A stretch of DNA of 64,000 bases from IMG/VR virus record IMGVR_UViG_3300046007_008124, positions 28,078-92,077 of that record; one strand, given 5' to 3'. Positions 52,701 through 62,362 of this stretch are shown piece after piece (the first letter of the stretch is position 1; each line of letters starts with the position of its first letter). The position numbers and the translations under genes are program-made. The DNA comes from a virus. Under the pieces are notes generated by a model. That model saw nothing but the letters and a program-made list of their open reading frames with translations. It was not told where the DNA came from and made no database searches.

Positions 52701-54998
52701 AAATTTACACCAAGAGGTGAAGAAATTGTTATACCTAAAACAAATTCAGAAGCACAACAATCTTCTGACACTAATGATATTGCATTAGTTAATAGTAGTG
52801 GTAAGGATAGTTTTTTAACTGATAGTGTTGATTGTAGAGTGAATGTTAGGGAAAAAGTTGGAACAAACCAATATAAAAGGACAAGTTTTGCTGAGTGGTA
52901 TTCTATACCACCTATGGCCTGTAGAAGGGTGGCGATTCAATCGATTAGAGCTAAAGTCCCACCAAAGCCACCAGTAAAAGAAGAAGTTACCGTTAATGAA
53001 GGTGGTGGTGGTGAGAATGTAATAGTTGTTGAAGATCCACAAACAAAACCATCTAACGCAATTAAACCATCACCAAATATTACTGTAGAACAAAAAATAA
53101 AAGACGGTATTTCTAAAAAAATACTAAGATTTTTATTTTCAGAGTGTGACTATTTTGAAGTATTAAAGGAAAATGACCCAATGATATTCCAATCAATAAA
53201 AGATAAAATTAAATATTTTAATCCGGCATTCCACTCAACAACACCTGAAGGTCTAAATGCTAGACTTACATTTTTAAATCAATGTGTTAGACCAGGACAA
53301 ACAATACCTATAATTGGTGCTGATGGTAGACCAAAATACAATGACGCTTTAAACACATCATTTGGGGCACCACCAATATTAGTATTGAGAGTTGGTGATT
53401 TTTATCATAGTAAAATTGTACCTAATAATTTATCATTTAAATATGATGATGCTAAATATGATTTAAACCCAGAAGGTATAGGTATACAACCAATGATTGT
53501 TGATGTTAGTTTAAGTTTTGATTTTATTGGTGGTCACGGATTAAGAGGTCCTGTTGAGGAATTACAAAACGCTTTATCTTTTAATTTTTATGCAAATACC
53601 GAAATTTACGATGAAAGAGCAACAGCAACCGAAGATGTTAGTGAAAGAGATAAGTATGTTGTTGAGAAAATATTAGCAAATCAACCACCGGTTAAAACAA
53701 ATCAAGTAGAAAACCCAATACCTAAAAAAGGTGGTTCGACTATTGGTAATATATTAAATGACACTGAAATTGATTATACAAAAAATCTTAATTCTTTTTG
53801 GACCAAAACCGTTGAATATTTTGATGCCGTAATAAACACAAATAATACATTAGTTAAAACAAATAATATCGGAATTATAAATTTATTATTTTTAGAAAAA
53901 GATTATTTAAAAGGTAGTTTTGATGAGTACGGAACAAAAGAACAAGTTTCAATATACGGTAAACCAAAGAATGTTGAAGAAAAATTAAATAAACTTTTTG
54001 ATAGAGTATTAGATGATGTATCAAAAAGGGAAGATCCTTTTATGCAACAAATAATTAAAAATGATGATTTAAGATTAAAAGATAAGAGAGAAATTGAAAA
54101 TAGACTTAAAGATTATATTACAAAAACTAAAGATGATTTTATATTAAATGTTACAAATAATTTAACAAGTCTTGTTACTTTACAACAAGAGTATATACAA
54201 TATTTTAGACAATTTAATTTAATATTAACAAAAACAGATGGCTCATTAAATAGTAATAACCTAACAAATATATATAACTTGTCCGGTGTAACCTTTAGCC
54301 CAACTGTAGGCGGAGATACTCCTCCACCACCACCTAGTGCCGCACCAGCACCAGCAGATACTTTTGAATTAATTAAACAAACTTATGGTAAAATAAAAGA
54401 TAAACATAAAGAATTTTTTGATGAAAAAAATGGTATTGTTAAAGCATGGTTGTTTTTAGGTTTAGATTTAGCTGATGACATATATAATAAAGGTAATTCA
54501 ACTTTTAATGATAAAGGGGTTGAAAATAACCCAAATAACAAAAATGAAGAATTAGGTAAAATTAGTTTTACTTATAATACATCAATAAAATATAATAAAG
54601 AAACTAACCGATTTTACCAAGTAATGGCACAAGTAATTTTTGATGAAAATAAAAGAAATGATTTTAAAAATTATTTATTAGATAGTACACTATATGGTGA
54701 TAATAAAACAAATGTTGAGAAAAGTATTAATGATGCAACTCAAGGATTAGTAAATCAATGGGATAAGTATACAAAATATAATTCAGAACAAAGATTTACT
54801 GAAAAAAATATAAAAGAAAGTGAAACATATAAAAAATTAACAACATCACCAATAGATCCGGCAGTTACTTATAAACTAAATTATGTGTTTACAACAAACG
54901 CAACAAATGACCAGAAAAAAAGAATATTAGACTTATATTCAACAAATAACATTAATACAAAAGTAGAAACTTTTGATGGTAAAATTAAATTTAATTAA
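49773..54998 (+). CDS. Giant baseplate protein with OmpA-like domain
   Basis: A 1741-residue protein. The first 880 residues are beta-rich with no family I can name. Residues about 890-985 resemble an OmpA-type peptidoglycan-binding fold (KIEIDLVGSASATASVQYN, then ISKRRNDSVLKWLGK and LILKFTPRGEE). Residues about 1170-1280 (PPILVLRVGDFYHSKIVPNN, MIVDVSLSFDFIGGHG) resemble the strands of tube-initiator or LysM-linked baseplate proteins (gp48/gp54-like; weak). A proline linker (TPPPPPSAAPAPAD) precedes a helical C-terminal region. The next genes are a LysM-like protein and the hub, so this is probably the inner baseplate/tube-initiation component. Confidence 0.7.
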   Translation: MSESTLSFASSSSFRNQLMVRNLKPYTVPGVFSPPSSNVNYETNLTVSSVIDSPDTLISSNNFANTLYPLNEYGPDGGFEGKYSLPAAPYPVESNSGPYSPNDTQLDIINEFFIDAAYVQNIYGPEGGYNDLVVITDVVGNPKLYQPYWDPSSFVASSYSTYDLIFSQNPTGSNGPLSQDTYLARLGASTLKSLFEERIAAEITQNTIGRVNLDSLQDPFTATLVASGKEPFVEKNWKITEPENPLGAAVSLGNRLSGTYFPVSLIPGDYFNGTEIQAPRLEKALEVINPLTGGLLGPVLDVFRNPSETFVANTGNGQRSILFSTLDYNKYRPKYTRGPIQSITTGLDRILDPDKPNTGGYYVGSPQAEPSRIDSPANQVPVGPGGKQLTTIVYGPQELGILYEGNQNKIQNGLAGKSLTDGGGIAGQFVWTSPKYKPNAGFKVGVGGKVTEQDKEYEVVKTDYEKYQSTDINFKEGSILDQTQRLINSADNVQGGTRLKHVGNAINQVSKVFNDGYKEITKGSKVLSYKNDSDGTEAGIEYCRIFTKDTPYFTYADLQKSDGITKSGRKFSYSVFDNTYNLNIAPLKNPGSTNIVDNKVKKYMFSIENLAWRTSDRPGYTYDDLPVCERGPNGGRIMWFPPYSLTFSDDSSPQFNPTTFLGRPEPIYTYKNTTRKGSISWKMIVDHPAVMNTIVQKQLKNIPKERVDSMLDSFFAGCLKYDLYELGIKFNTIPTRDLFTYQQVLNNPRLTAEELGQVAFEIPQTPESSTVTQGSGTNSDNSNNANSTTSTVQNQTSTELVATQDLDKFVGYGWYFDNNSPNSRTGANTYGPTATNDFDFWYEGYMGRKNVEYVNNAPEKAYLTNDITEGPRGGVITYNGAVKEYTRSAIPDFFTQVVEGNFSVLKGGFLEKVREILTQGGKIEIDLVGSASATASVQYNVDISKRRNDSVLKWLGKQEVSGKTIQNYIDDKSLILKFTPRGEEIVIPKTNSEAQQSSDTNDIALVNSSGKDSFLTDSVDCRVNVREKVGTNQYKRTSFAEWYSIPPMACRRVAIQSIRAKVPPKPPVKEEVTVNEGGGGENVIVVEDPQTKPSNAIKPSPNITVEQKIKDGISKKILRFLFSECDYFEVLKENDPMIFQSIKDKIKYFNPAFHSTTPEGLNARLTFLNQCVRPGQTIPIIGADGRPKYNDALNTSFGAPPILVLRVGDFYHSKIVPNNLSFKYDDAKYDLNPEGIGIQPMIVDVSLSFDFIGGHGLRGPVEELQNALSFNFYANTEIYDERATATEDVSERDKYVVEKILANQPPVKTNQVENPIPKKGGSTIGNILNDTEIDYTKNLNSFWTKTVEYFDAVINTNNTLVKTNNIGIINLLFLEKDYLKGSFDEYGTKEQVSIYGKPKNVEEKLNKLFDRVLDDVSKREDPFMQQIIKNDDLRLKDKREIENRLKDYITKTKDDFILNVTNNLTSLVTLQQEYIQYFRQFNLILTKTDGSLNSNNLTNIYNLSGVTFSPTVGGDTPPPPPSAAPAPADTFELIKQTYGKIKDKHKEFFDEKNGIVKAWLFLGLDLADDIYNKGNSTFNDKGVENNPNNKNEELGKISFTYNTSIKYNKETNRFYQVMAQVIFDENKRNDFKNYLLDSTLYGDNKTNVEKSINDATQGLVNQWDKYTKYNSEQRFTEKNIKESETYKKLTTSPIDPAVTYKLNYVFTTNATNDQKKRILDLYSTNNINTKVETFDGKIKFN

Positions 54999-55000
54999 AT

Positions 55001-55324
55001 ATGAATTTACAATATTACAATAGATATAGTCAATTTTTAGTTAATGGACAACAAGAAGTTGTTCCCTATATAATATTACCATCTAAAGCAACCGATAAAA
55101 ATTACATTTATAGGATTGGTCAATCAAGGTTAGATAAAATATCTACACAGTACTATAATTCACCATTTTTTGGTTGGTTAATATTACAAGCAAACCCACA
55201 GTATAGTGGTTCTGAATGGAGTATACCGGATGGTGCTATATTGACAATTCCATTTCCTTTACTAACATCATTACAGGATTATAACAATGAATTAAATAAT
55301 TACTTTTTTTATTATGGTAGATAA
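55001..55324 (+). CDS. LysM-like baseplate protein (gp53-like)
   Basis: A 107-residue protein with a LysM-type layout: YIYRIGQSRLDKISTQYYNS, then PFFGWLILQANPQYSG and IPDGAILTIPFPL. This corresponds to the Asp-x-Leu helix, W..I...N and the G..L.IP strand of LysM. T4 gp53, a baseplate wedge protein, has this fold. It starts 2 nt after the giant baseplate gene and overlaps the next gene by 11 nt, so the three are one translational unit. Confidence 0.72.
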   Translation: MNLQYYNRYSQFLVNGQQEVVPYIILPSKATDKNYIYRIGQSRLDKISTQYYNSPFFGWLILQANPQYSGSEWSIPDGAILTIPFPLLTSLQDYNNELNNYFFYYGR

Positions 55325-58300
55325 CGGAGAAAATATATTAGTTGAATTTGATTATGACAACATAACTCTCGTTGACCCAAATAAAGTAATAGATGAAGAA
55401 GGAAAGGTTAGAGAAAGATATGTTAAACAAGAAAATTTAATGATGTATGCTAACTTGGAATGTAGTGTTGTTCCAAGAACAAAATTAGCAATTGGTGCAC
55501 CACTAAATGATAATGTAAGGACAATTTCTGTTGGTAAAATTAATTTCCTAAATCCAGGTTTTAAAAAATTTATGAGCACATCTTGGTCCGATGAGTTAAC
55601 CGGAAAAGATACAGTAAAAGGTGAAGGGGTAAATCAACCAAAATTAAATGCCGTACAAAATCCAAAAAAATCTGACGACTATTATATAACACAAAGTCAA
55701 TACTCAAATGGTACACCGGGATCTGTTGATACTGGTTTATTAGGTATTAAATCAATTAATATTGATATTAACACAGCATTTTATCCAACTGTTAGTATAA
55801 CATTAGAGGATGTTAAAGGTAGAGCATTATTTGAAGCTGGTAATAATTCACCATATGCTGCATTCTTCCAATTACCATATCCAATTTTTTATTTAACTAT
55901 TAAAGGATTTTATGGTAAAGCAGTAAGATATCCATTAATGTTACAGACGTTTTCATCAACTTTTGATGGTTCTTCTGGAAATTTTAAAATTAGTTTAAAA
56001 TTACACGGATATAAATATGGTATAATGTCTTATGTAAATTGGGGTCAAATGTTAGCGGTACCTCATATGTATAATACATTTGTTAATAAAAATTTACCAA
56101 CAAATAATTCTGGGACACAAACAAGTGTTTCTGTTGATAATGGTGAAGTTACAATTACTGCAACAAGAAATCGTAATAGAAAACCAGAACTAGTTAGTAG
56201 AGGTTATCAAAAAATGAAAGAAGTTTATTCTGAGTACAAAACAAAAGGTTTAATTGATGATGATTTTCCTGAATACACAGTAACAAAACTTAAAAGTAAA
56301 TTAGATAATTTTATAAAAGAAATTTTAGAAAAATTCTCAAAAGAAAATCTAGGTACATTAACAGAGTTAGATAATTTTCAAACACTACTAACCGAGTTCC
56401 AAAAGAAAGTATTCTTTAATACAAATTCTTGGTATAGAACTTATCTAGATGAAAAAACACCATTTGTTTTAACAAATGAAAGTAAAGTTTATACATATAA
56501 AAAAGATTATAATACACCAGAAAAAAGAACTGCAGCAGAAACAGAACTAGATGGTATTTTAAAAGATTTTGTACAAAAACTATCGGCTAATAGTGTTGCC
56601 GGTACAAATGGTAGTTATACTGTATCAGGAAAAGTAACTAAAAGTCAAGTACCAATAGATGTTGATTTGAAAAAAATAAAAATTGATGTAACAGATAAGG
56701 ACGTTAATTTTTCTGAATCATACAAAGAAATATTTGGTAAAAACGCATCTAAAAGTGCAACAACAGCAACAACTGTTGTTGATGAATTTAAACAAAATTA
56801 TACATCAATAATTAATAATTCCTTATTCTATTCTTTTGATGGTAAAGGTAGATTTAATGAAATTATTGAAATAGCATCAAAAAATGTTACAACATTAAGA
56901 TCTGAAATTGAAAAAAAAATAACAGAAAGTTTAGCCGAACAATTATCAAGAAAAGATAGTGGTATTGGTTTTAAACCAACAATAAGAAATATTTTAGCAC
57001 CATTTTTTGCACAAGGTGAAGCATTCATTAGATTAATGGATGATGTACACACAAAAGCTTGGGAAGTAAGAGAAAATCCATATAGAAAAGCGGCGGTGAT
57101 TGGTGGTTCATCAACAGCACAAAGTGTTGATGTTAAAGTACCTGGACAGACAACTGAACCAATTTATCCTTGGCCACAAGTATTAAGAGAATACACTGCC
57201 GAAGATGGTAACGAAAAATTTGAACAAAAATATCCTGGTGATCCGTCAATATCTTCATTAACAAAAGCATATATTCCGGAACTATGGCCAGAAATTGAAT
57301 TTGTTGAAGAATATATTAAAGGTTTTATTGAAAGAGAACAACCAGAACCAGATATTGGTGATACAAATAACGGTGAACTTAAACCTAATAGATTAAGTTT
57401 AAATTCTGTTGATTTCCCTATAACAAATGAAGTCTTTCAAAATAAAGAGGAGTCTAAATTTTATTATGAAATTTACGAAAGAGTAATGGTAAATGCTTTT
57501 TATTCTAAATTAAGTAGACAATCTGGTTATCAATCAAGTGTTTATTTGGTTGAATCTGAAAATGAAAAATTAAATGTTTTAAAAAGTTTAGGTTCCGAAT
57601 CACCATTTTTACAAAAGAAATTAAAACAATACTTAATTGATGGTGGTAATTTTACAACATTTTTAAGACACATATCAAATCAAGGTGAGGGTGAAAGCTG
57701 GCAAAAATTTATTAGAGGTGAAATAGTTACACCGTATCTAAAAAATAAAGTAGACAACCCAGCCCAAATATTTAATAGAGGTTTATTAAGTAGTGAAAAA
57801 TCACAACCTAGTTTATCTTTAACTCAAGCAAATAAAATTACAGACTATATTCAAAACTTAACGTCAAGTAATGAATTTGATTTTACAGATATGTACCCAA
57901 TCACAAATTTAGATTGGTCAAAAAAATATTTAGCAAATGGAAAATCAGTAAATGGAGATAAAGAAATCTTTAATACTAATAAAGTGTTAAAATATAACAC
58001 TGTCCATAAAACTATAACAAATTTTTCAATTGACGATACAACAACAACTAAAAGACCAGTAACAAATTATAACTATACAACAAATATTTTTAATCAAACA
58101 ATTAATACAAATTTAAAACAGTTTTATAATAATAGAAAAATCGAAGAACAGTTTATAACTGAAGGTAATGTAAATTATTCAAACTACGAAGCTTATTTGA
58201 CGGATACTCAAACAACATCAATATTAAATACACCATTTTTTATAAACTCAATACAAAATGGATTATTTAACTTTAGATATAAATCAAATGATTTATCACC

Positions 58301-61300
58301 TTATAAATCCGCAGCTTACTATTTTATTAATAGTTTACCACTCGCAACTTTAAGAGAAAAATATAAAGATTTAGAAAGTAATACCGAACTTGATTATATA
58401 ATATCAACTTTAAAAAAGTTTGGTGGTGTACATAGAATGCCATATGCTTGGATTTTAAAGTACGGTTCGATATGGCACAGATATAAAACTTGGAATAGAA
58501 AAGGTACTGACGTTTTAGATGAATCTTGGAATAACTTTAATTATTTAGCAAATTATGATCCATCAAATTCAGCGTCAACTAAAACCTTTACATTAAATAT
58601 AAATAATCAACCAAAAAATATTGTATTAACTGATAATATAACAAATGGTTCAAATACGGTAACAACAATGAATGTTGGATTTTATCCAAAATTAATTGAT
58701 GATATGAATGTTTTTCTACAAGGTTTAAAATTATTTTCTGGAACAACACAATTAAATGGTACCGCAACAGCATATAATGATATTTTAGTTGTTGAAACAA
58801 TTAATGATAACAACTTATTACCTGGACAAATATTGGCTGGACCAGGTGTTGAATTAAACACAACAATAGTTTCACAATTAAGTGGTACAACTGGAGGTAT
58901 TGGAATTTATAAAGTAAACCTAGCTCAAAACCCAACAGTTTTAAATGGTGTTTGCTCTATAACTGGAACAACAATGGATGTATTAAGTATCACTGGTGGT
59001 ACACTTTCAGTTAACCAAAAAATTGTAGGACAAAGTCTTGAAATAAATACAAAAATATTATCACAAGTTAGTGGTACAACTGGTGGTGTTGGTAGATACA
59101 CAATTGACATACCACAGAATGTAACATCATCTAATTTCTTTTTGTCAAATCCACAAATTTTTTATGTGACAAACGCATCAACAGCTGGTTATTCACAAGG
59201 TGAAGTACAAACTTTATTGGACGATGGTAAATTGATATTATCAACAACAATTGAAAGTAAAATTGTCAAACCAACTGGATTTGATAATTCAGATAATGGT
59301 AGGTCATTAAATCTTTCTACTTGGTCAGTTTTAACAAAAAATAATACCGATGATAAATATTTTATTATACCATCATTTGGTAATACAATAAATCAGATAA
59401 ATGATGAATGTTTTAAAAACAATAATTTAAAAATTGAAATTACAAATAATCCGGCATTATTTAATGGTTCAGTTAGAATGTTTTGGGGTGCACCTAATTA
59501 CGGTTATTTTGATTTAACAAAAATAACTAAACCAGACCCAAGTTCTTATATGAAAGAAATATTCCCAGATAAGGCAATACAACAAAATTTTTCATTGAAT
59601 GGTGATAATAAAAAATATAATAAAATATCTGAAATATTTACAACATTTGAAACCGAAGTTTTAGACTATTTTGAAGAAGAATTTTTAAATTTTAGTAGAT
59701 CGATATATGATTATAATACTTTAATTGCTGGAGAACCAGGTGAGGAAACCGAACTTGAGATTGCATTTAAAAATTTTCAATATCTAATGAGACAACTTAT
59801 GGTTATTGAAAAACCAACAAATTTACAGAATGAGACTTTAGTTGATGAGGTCATTAAAAAACAAAATGAAAACTTCCAAAAAGTTTTAAATAAGTTTATG
59901 GAATATGACGTTGTACTTAAAATGGGTAATCCAACAATGTACGATAAAAGATTATTTTATACTTTCTCAACTAAATTTATTGAAGACCCAATTTCATATC
60001 AAGGTTATAATCAAGGTGCACCAGGTTCTTTACCGACAAATGGTGGTTCAATAACTTTAGCACAGTCAAAAAGTGCAAACCCACAGACTTGGAAAGACCT
60101 TGAGTATTATGTTGGTTTTTCTGAAATACCAGAATTAGTTTATTCTGATAATGGTTCATATATTACAGATTTTTTTGTTGATATGAATGTACAATTTAAT
60201 GAAAAAAATGTAAAAGATTTTGCACCAATTATTAAATTATATGCAACACAAAAATTAATTAATAAAAATATTAATGTTTCTGAGTTTTTTACATTAATGA
60301 ATACATATTTGGATACAACAGAGTTATATCTTAACAATGTTCTAAATGATTTAATGACAGGTATTAGAAATGAATTACCAGAAATTGTTGTAACAAATGA
60401 AGGTCTTGACAATAAAGCACCACTACAAGGTGATCAATCAAGAGACGAACTTTGGGATATGTTTAAAGCTTTAAATGATACTTGGATAGCTGGAGCTGAC
60501 CTTAAAACAAAAACAATATTTGAAGATTTATTATTATTTGATAGAGCAAGTAGAGATATTGGACAAAAAGTTTTAGTGGACATCTTTAAGGTTAAAGATA
60601 TGATTGAAACCGGTTTAGTAAAAAATACTTGGTATAATATAATATCAACAATATTACAAGAAAATAATTTTACAATATTCCCAATCCCAGCCTTTTCAAA
60701 TTTTTATAATGTACAAGACGCTGTAAAAAATCCGGTACCTAAAGCTGAAGGTAGTTTAGAATTTGCAAATTCATTTTGGGGTACATTTTTAAATGTTGAT
60801 TACCGAAACACAACACCAAAAATATTATGTTATTATAATAGTAAACCAAGTAATCACTTGGCTATGAATGATAATGCAGATTATAGATATAGAGATGATG
60901 CTTTTGATTTAAGAAGAGCTAGTGACAATCCACTACTTGAAAACCAATTAAATAAAAATAATTGGGATAAATCAAATAAAGTTGTTGGTTTTAATGTCGA
61001 TGTTAGTTCACAAAATCAACAAATATTTGAAAGTTTTACATTAGGTCAGGATGCCGGACAACCAACAGCGGAATCACTTGAAATGATAAATCAAATGGCC
61101 AATCAAAGTAGAAATAGAGGTACAGCAACACAAAGTGTTTCATTGTATAATTTGTATAAAAATAGAAGTTATACTTGTTCTGTTGATATGATGGGTAATG
61201 CACTCATACAACCTATGATGTATTTTAATTTAAGAAACGTACCAATGTTTAGTGGACCATATATGATTACTAAAGTTTCACATCAAATTGGTGAAGGATC

Positions 61301-62093
61301 ATTTAGTACATCGTTTACTGGTACAAGACAACCGTTTTATAGTTTACCAAAAATAGATAATTTTATTCAATCATTAAGTGTAAACTTAATTAGTAGAATT
61401 AAAGAACAATTACAAGTACAAGAAAATGAAAGAAAAAGTTTTAGCGGAAACGTAATAACTGAAACAACTAATGTTGTTGCAAATGTATTAGGAACAGAAA
61501 AATTAACATCAAATCAAAATTGTGCTGATAAATTAAATAGTAATTATGTTGGATTTACAACCGTTGACGCACCAAAAATTGTAACTAAAACCGCGAAAGA
61601 AATGGATACAATATTGAAAAATAGATTAATAAATATTGGTTTAAAAACTGGTGAAGAAAGAGAGTTTGATTTAAGACAACTTTTATTTATTTTCTTCTAT
61701 CTAGATACCGGTGGTCAGACAGGATTTAGTGCTTATGAAAATAATTTTGGTTCTGTTAGTTTAACCGAAACGTATGGACCAACATTTATTAATTTTATTG
61801 ATAAAAAATATTTTTGTGTTAGTAAGTCTAATAATACAAATGTACCAACAGTTTCATTCCCAAGTGTTGAAAATTTTGTTGATTTTGCAATATCAAAAAT
61901 AAACCCATCAATCGGATCTTACTCAACAAATAGAACATTACAAAATGCTGTTAAACAATATGTTAATTTATGGGCAGCCGTTAGAAATCCTGATGTTTAC
62001 AACAAATTAACAGAACAAGACAAAACTAACATAGAAAATAAAGCAAGACAAGGTTTACAAGTTTTCGATTCAATAAATCCAACTTCCAATTAG
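55314..62093 (+). CDS. Giant baseplate hub protein
   Basis: A 2259-residue protein. The N-terminal part (residues 60-250: LLGIKSINIDINTAFYPTVS, VKGRALFEAGNNSPYAAFF, PIFYLTIKGFYGKAVRYPLM) has the beta layout of tail-hub first domains. Long helical insertions follow. Two tandem repeats near 1160-1280 (SGTTGGIGIYKVNLAQN and SGTTGGVGRYTIDIPQN) form inserted beta modules. Residues about 1950-2010 (YTCSVDMMGNALIQPMMYFN, FSGPYMITKVSHQIGEGSF) match the hub/gpD-XkdQ core. The end, about 2120-2230 (FSAYENNFGSVSLTETYG, FPSVENFVDFAIS), resembles a peptidoglycan-hydrolase domain but without a motif I can confirm. It probably joins gp27-like hub and wedge functions in one chain. Confidence 0.75.
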   Translation: MVDNGENILVEFDYDNITLVDPNKVIDEEGKVRERYVKQENLMMYANLECSVVPRTKLAIGAPLNDNVRTISVGKINFLNPGFKKFMSTSWSDELTGKDTVKGEGVNQPKLNAVQNPKKSDDYYITQSQYSNGTPGSVDTGLLGIKSINIDINTAFYPTVSITLEDVKGRALFEAGNNSPYAAFFQLPYPIFYLTIKGFYGKAVRYPLMLQTFSSTFDGSSGNFKISLKLHGYKYGIMSYVNWGQMLAVPHMYNTFVNKNLPTNNSGTQTSVSVDNGEVTITATRNRNRKPELVSRGYQKMKEVYSEYKTKGLIDDDFPEYTVTKLKSKLDNFIKEILEKFSKENLGTLTELDNFQTLLTEFQKKVFFNTNSWYRTYLDEKTPFVLTNESKVYTYKKDYNTPEKRTAAETELDGILKDFVQKLSANSVAGTNGSYTVSGKVTKSQVPIDVDLKKIKIDVTDKDVNFSESYKEIFGKNASKSATTATTVVDEFKQNYTSIINNSLFYSFDGKGRFNEIIEIASKNVTTLRSEIEKKITESLAEQLSRKDSGIGFKPTIRNILAPFFAQGEAFIRLMDDVHTKAWEVRENPYRKAAVIGGSSTAQSVDVKVPGQTTEPIYPWPQVLREYTAEDGNEKFEQKYPGDPSISSLTKAYIPELWPEIEFVEEYIKGFIEREQPEPDIGDTNNGELKPNRLSLNSVDFPITNEVFQNKEESKFYYEIYERVMVNAFYSKLSRQSGYQSSVYLVESENEKLNVLKSLGSESPFLQKKLKQYLIDGGNFTTFLRHISNQGEGESWQKFIRGEIVTPYLKNKVDNPAQIFNRGLLSSEKSQPSLSLTQANKITDYIQNLTSSNEFDFTDMYPITNLDWSKKYLANGKSVNGDKEIFNTNKVLKYNTVHKTITNFSIDDTTTTKRPVTNYNYTTNIFNQTINTNLKQFYNNRKIEEQFITEGNVNYSNYEAYLTDTQTTSILNTPFFINSIQNGLFNFRYKSNDLSPYKSAAYYFINSLPLATLREKYKDLESNTELDYIISTLKKFGGVHRMPYAWILKYGSIWHRYKTWNRKGTDVLDESWNNFNYLANYDPSNSASTKTFTLNINNQPKNIVLTDNITNGSNTVTTMNVGFYPKLIDDMNVFLQGLKLFSGTTQLNGTATAYNDILVVETINDNNLLPGQILAGPGVELNTTIVSQLSGTTGGIGIYKVNLAQNPTVLNGVCSITGTTMDVLSITGGTLSVNQKIVGQSLEINTKILSQVSGTTGGVGRYTIDIPQNVTSSNFFLSNPQIFYVTNASTAGYSQGEVQTLLDDGKLILSTTIESKIVKPTGFDNSDNGRSLNLSTWSVLTKNNTDDKYFIIPSFGNTINQINDECFKNNNLKIEITNNPALFNGSVRMFWGAPNYGYFDLTKITKPDPSSYMKEIFPDKAIQQNFSLNGDNKKYNKISEIFTTFETEVLDYFEEEFLNFSRSIYDYNTLIAGEPGEETELEIAFKNFQYLMRQLMVIEKPTNLQNETLVDEVIKKQNENFQKVLNKFMEYDVVLKMGNPTMYDKRLFYTFSTKFIEDPISYQGYNQGAPGSLPTNGGSITLAQSKSANPQTWKDLEYYVGFSEIPELVYSDNGSYITDFFVDMNVQFNEKNVKDFAPIIKLYATQKLINKNINVSEFFTLMNTYLDTTELYLNNVLNDLMTGIRNELPEIVVTNEGLDNKAPLQGDQSRDELWDMFKALNDTWIAGADLKTKTIFEDLLLFDRASRDIGQKVLVDIFKVKDMIETGLVKNTWYNIISTILQENNFTIFPIPAFSNFYNVQDAVKNPVPKAEGSLEFANSFWGTFLNVDYRNTTPKILCYYNSKPSNHLAMNDNADYRYRDDAFDLRRASDNPLLENQLNKNNWDKSNKVVGFNVDVSSQNQQIFESFTLGQDAGQPTAESLEMINQMANQSRNRGTATQSVSLYNLYKNRSYTCSVDMMGNALIQPMMYFNLRNVPMFSGPYMITKVSHQIGEGSFSTSFTGTRQPFYSLPKIDNFIQSLSVNLISRIKEQLQVQENERKSFSGNVITETTNVVANVLGTEKLTSNQNCADKLNSNYVGFTTVDAPKIVTKTAKEMDTILKNRLINIGLKTGEEREFDLRQLLFIFFYLDTGGQTGFSAYENNFGSVSLTETYGPTFINFIDKKYFCVSKSNNTNVPTVSFPSVENFVDFAISKINPSIGSYSTNRTLQNAVKQYVNLWAAVRNPDVYNKLTEQDKTNIENKARQGLQVFDSINPTSN

Positions 62094-62112
62094 ATTTTAT
62101 TGAATATTAAGA

Positions 62113-62120
62113 TATTTATT
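62113..62120 (+). promoter_or_regulatory. TATTTATT promoter-like motif
   Basis: TATTTATT 16 nt before the ATG at 62137. Confidence 0.5.
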
Positions 62121-62136
62121 AAATAAAAATATAATT

Positions 62137-62361
62137 ATGAATACAAAATTAATTTTAGACAATTATTTAGGTAAAAATACAAGATTGTCAGAAAAAGACG
62201 CTGGTAATGGTTACAAAGAAGTTTGTGATTTAGATACTGGGGATTGTTATACAATTAGAGAAAAAGATGGTCTTATTGAAAGAGTTGATAACACAATGAA
62301 AACAAATAAAAGAATCCAGGTTGAAACTAAAACAGGGATAAAACAATTATTAAATGGTTAA
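62137..62361 (+). CDS. Small protein of unknown function
   Basis: A 74-residue protein, charged and with two Cys close together (KEVCDLDTGDCYTIREKDG). Predicted strands around that pair suggest a small beta hairpin, with a basic C-terminus (KTNKRIQVETKTGIKQLL). No family recognised. It starts a unit and ends 1 nt before the next gene's likely start, so the two are co-expressed. Position after the baseplate genes suggests a late structural or assembly role. Confidence 0.55.
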   Translation: MNTKLILDNYLGKNTRLSEKDAGNGYKEVCDLDTGDCYTIREKDGLIERVDNTMKTNKRIQVETKTGIKQLLNG

Positions 62362-62362
62362 T

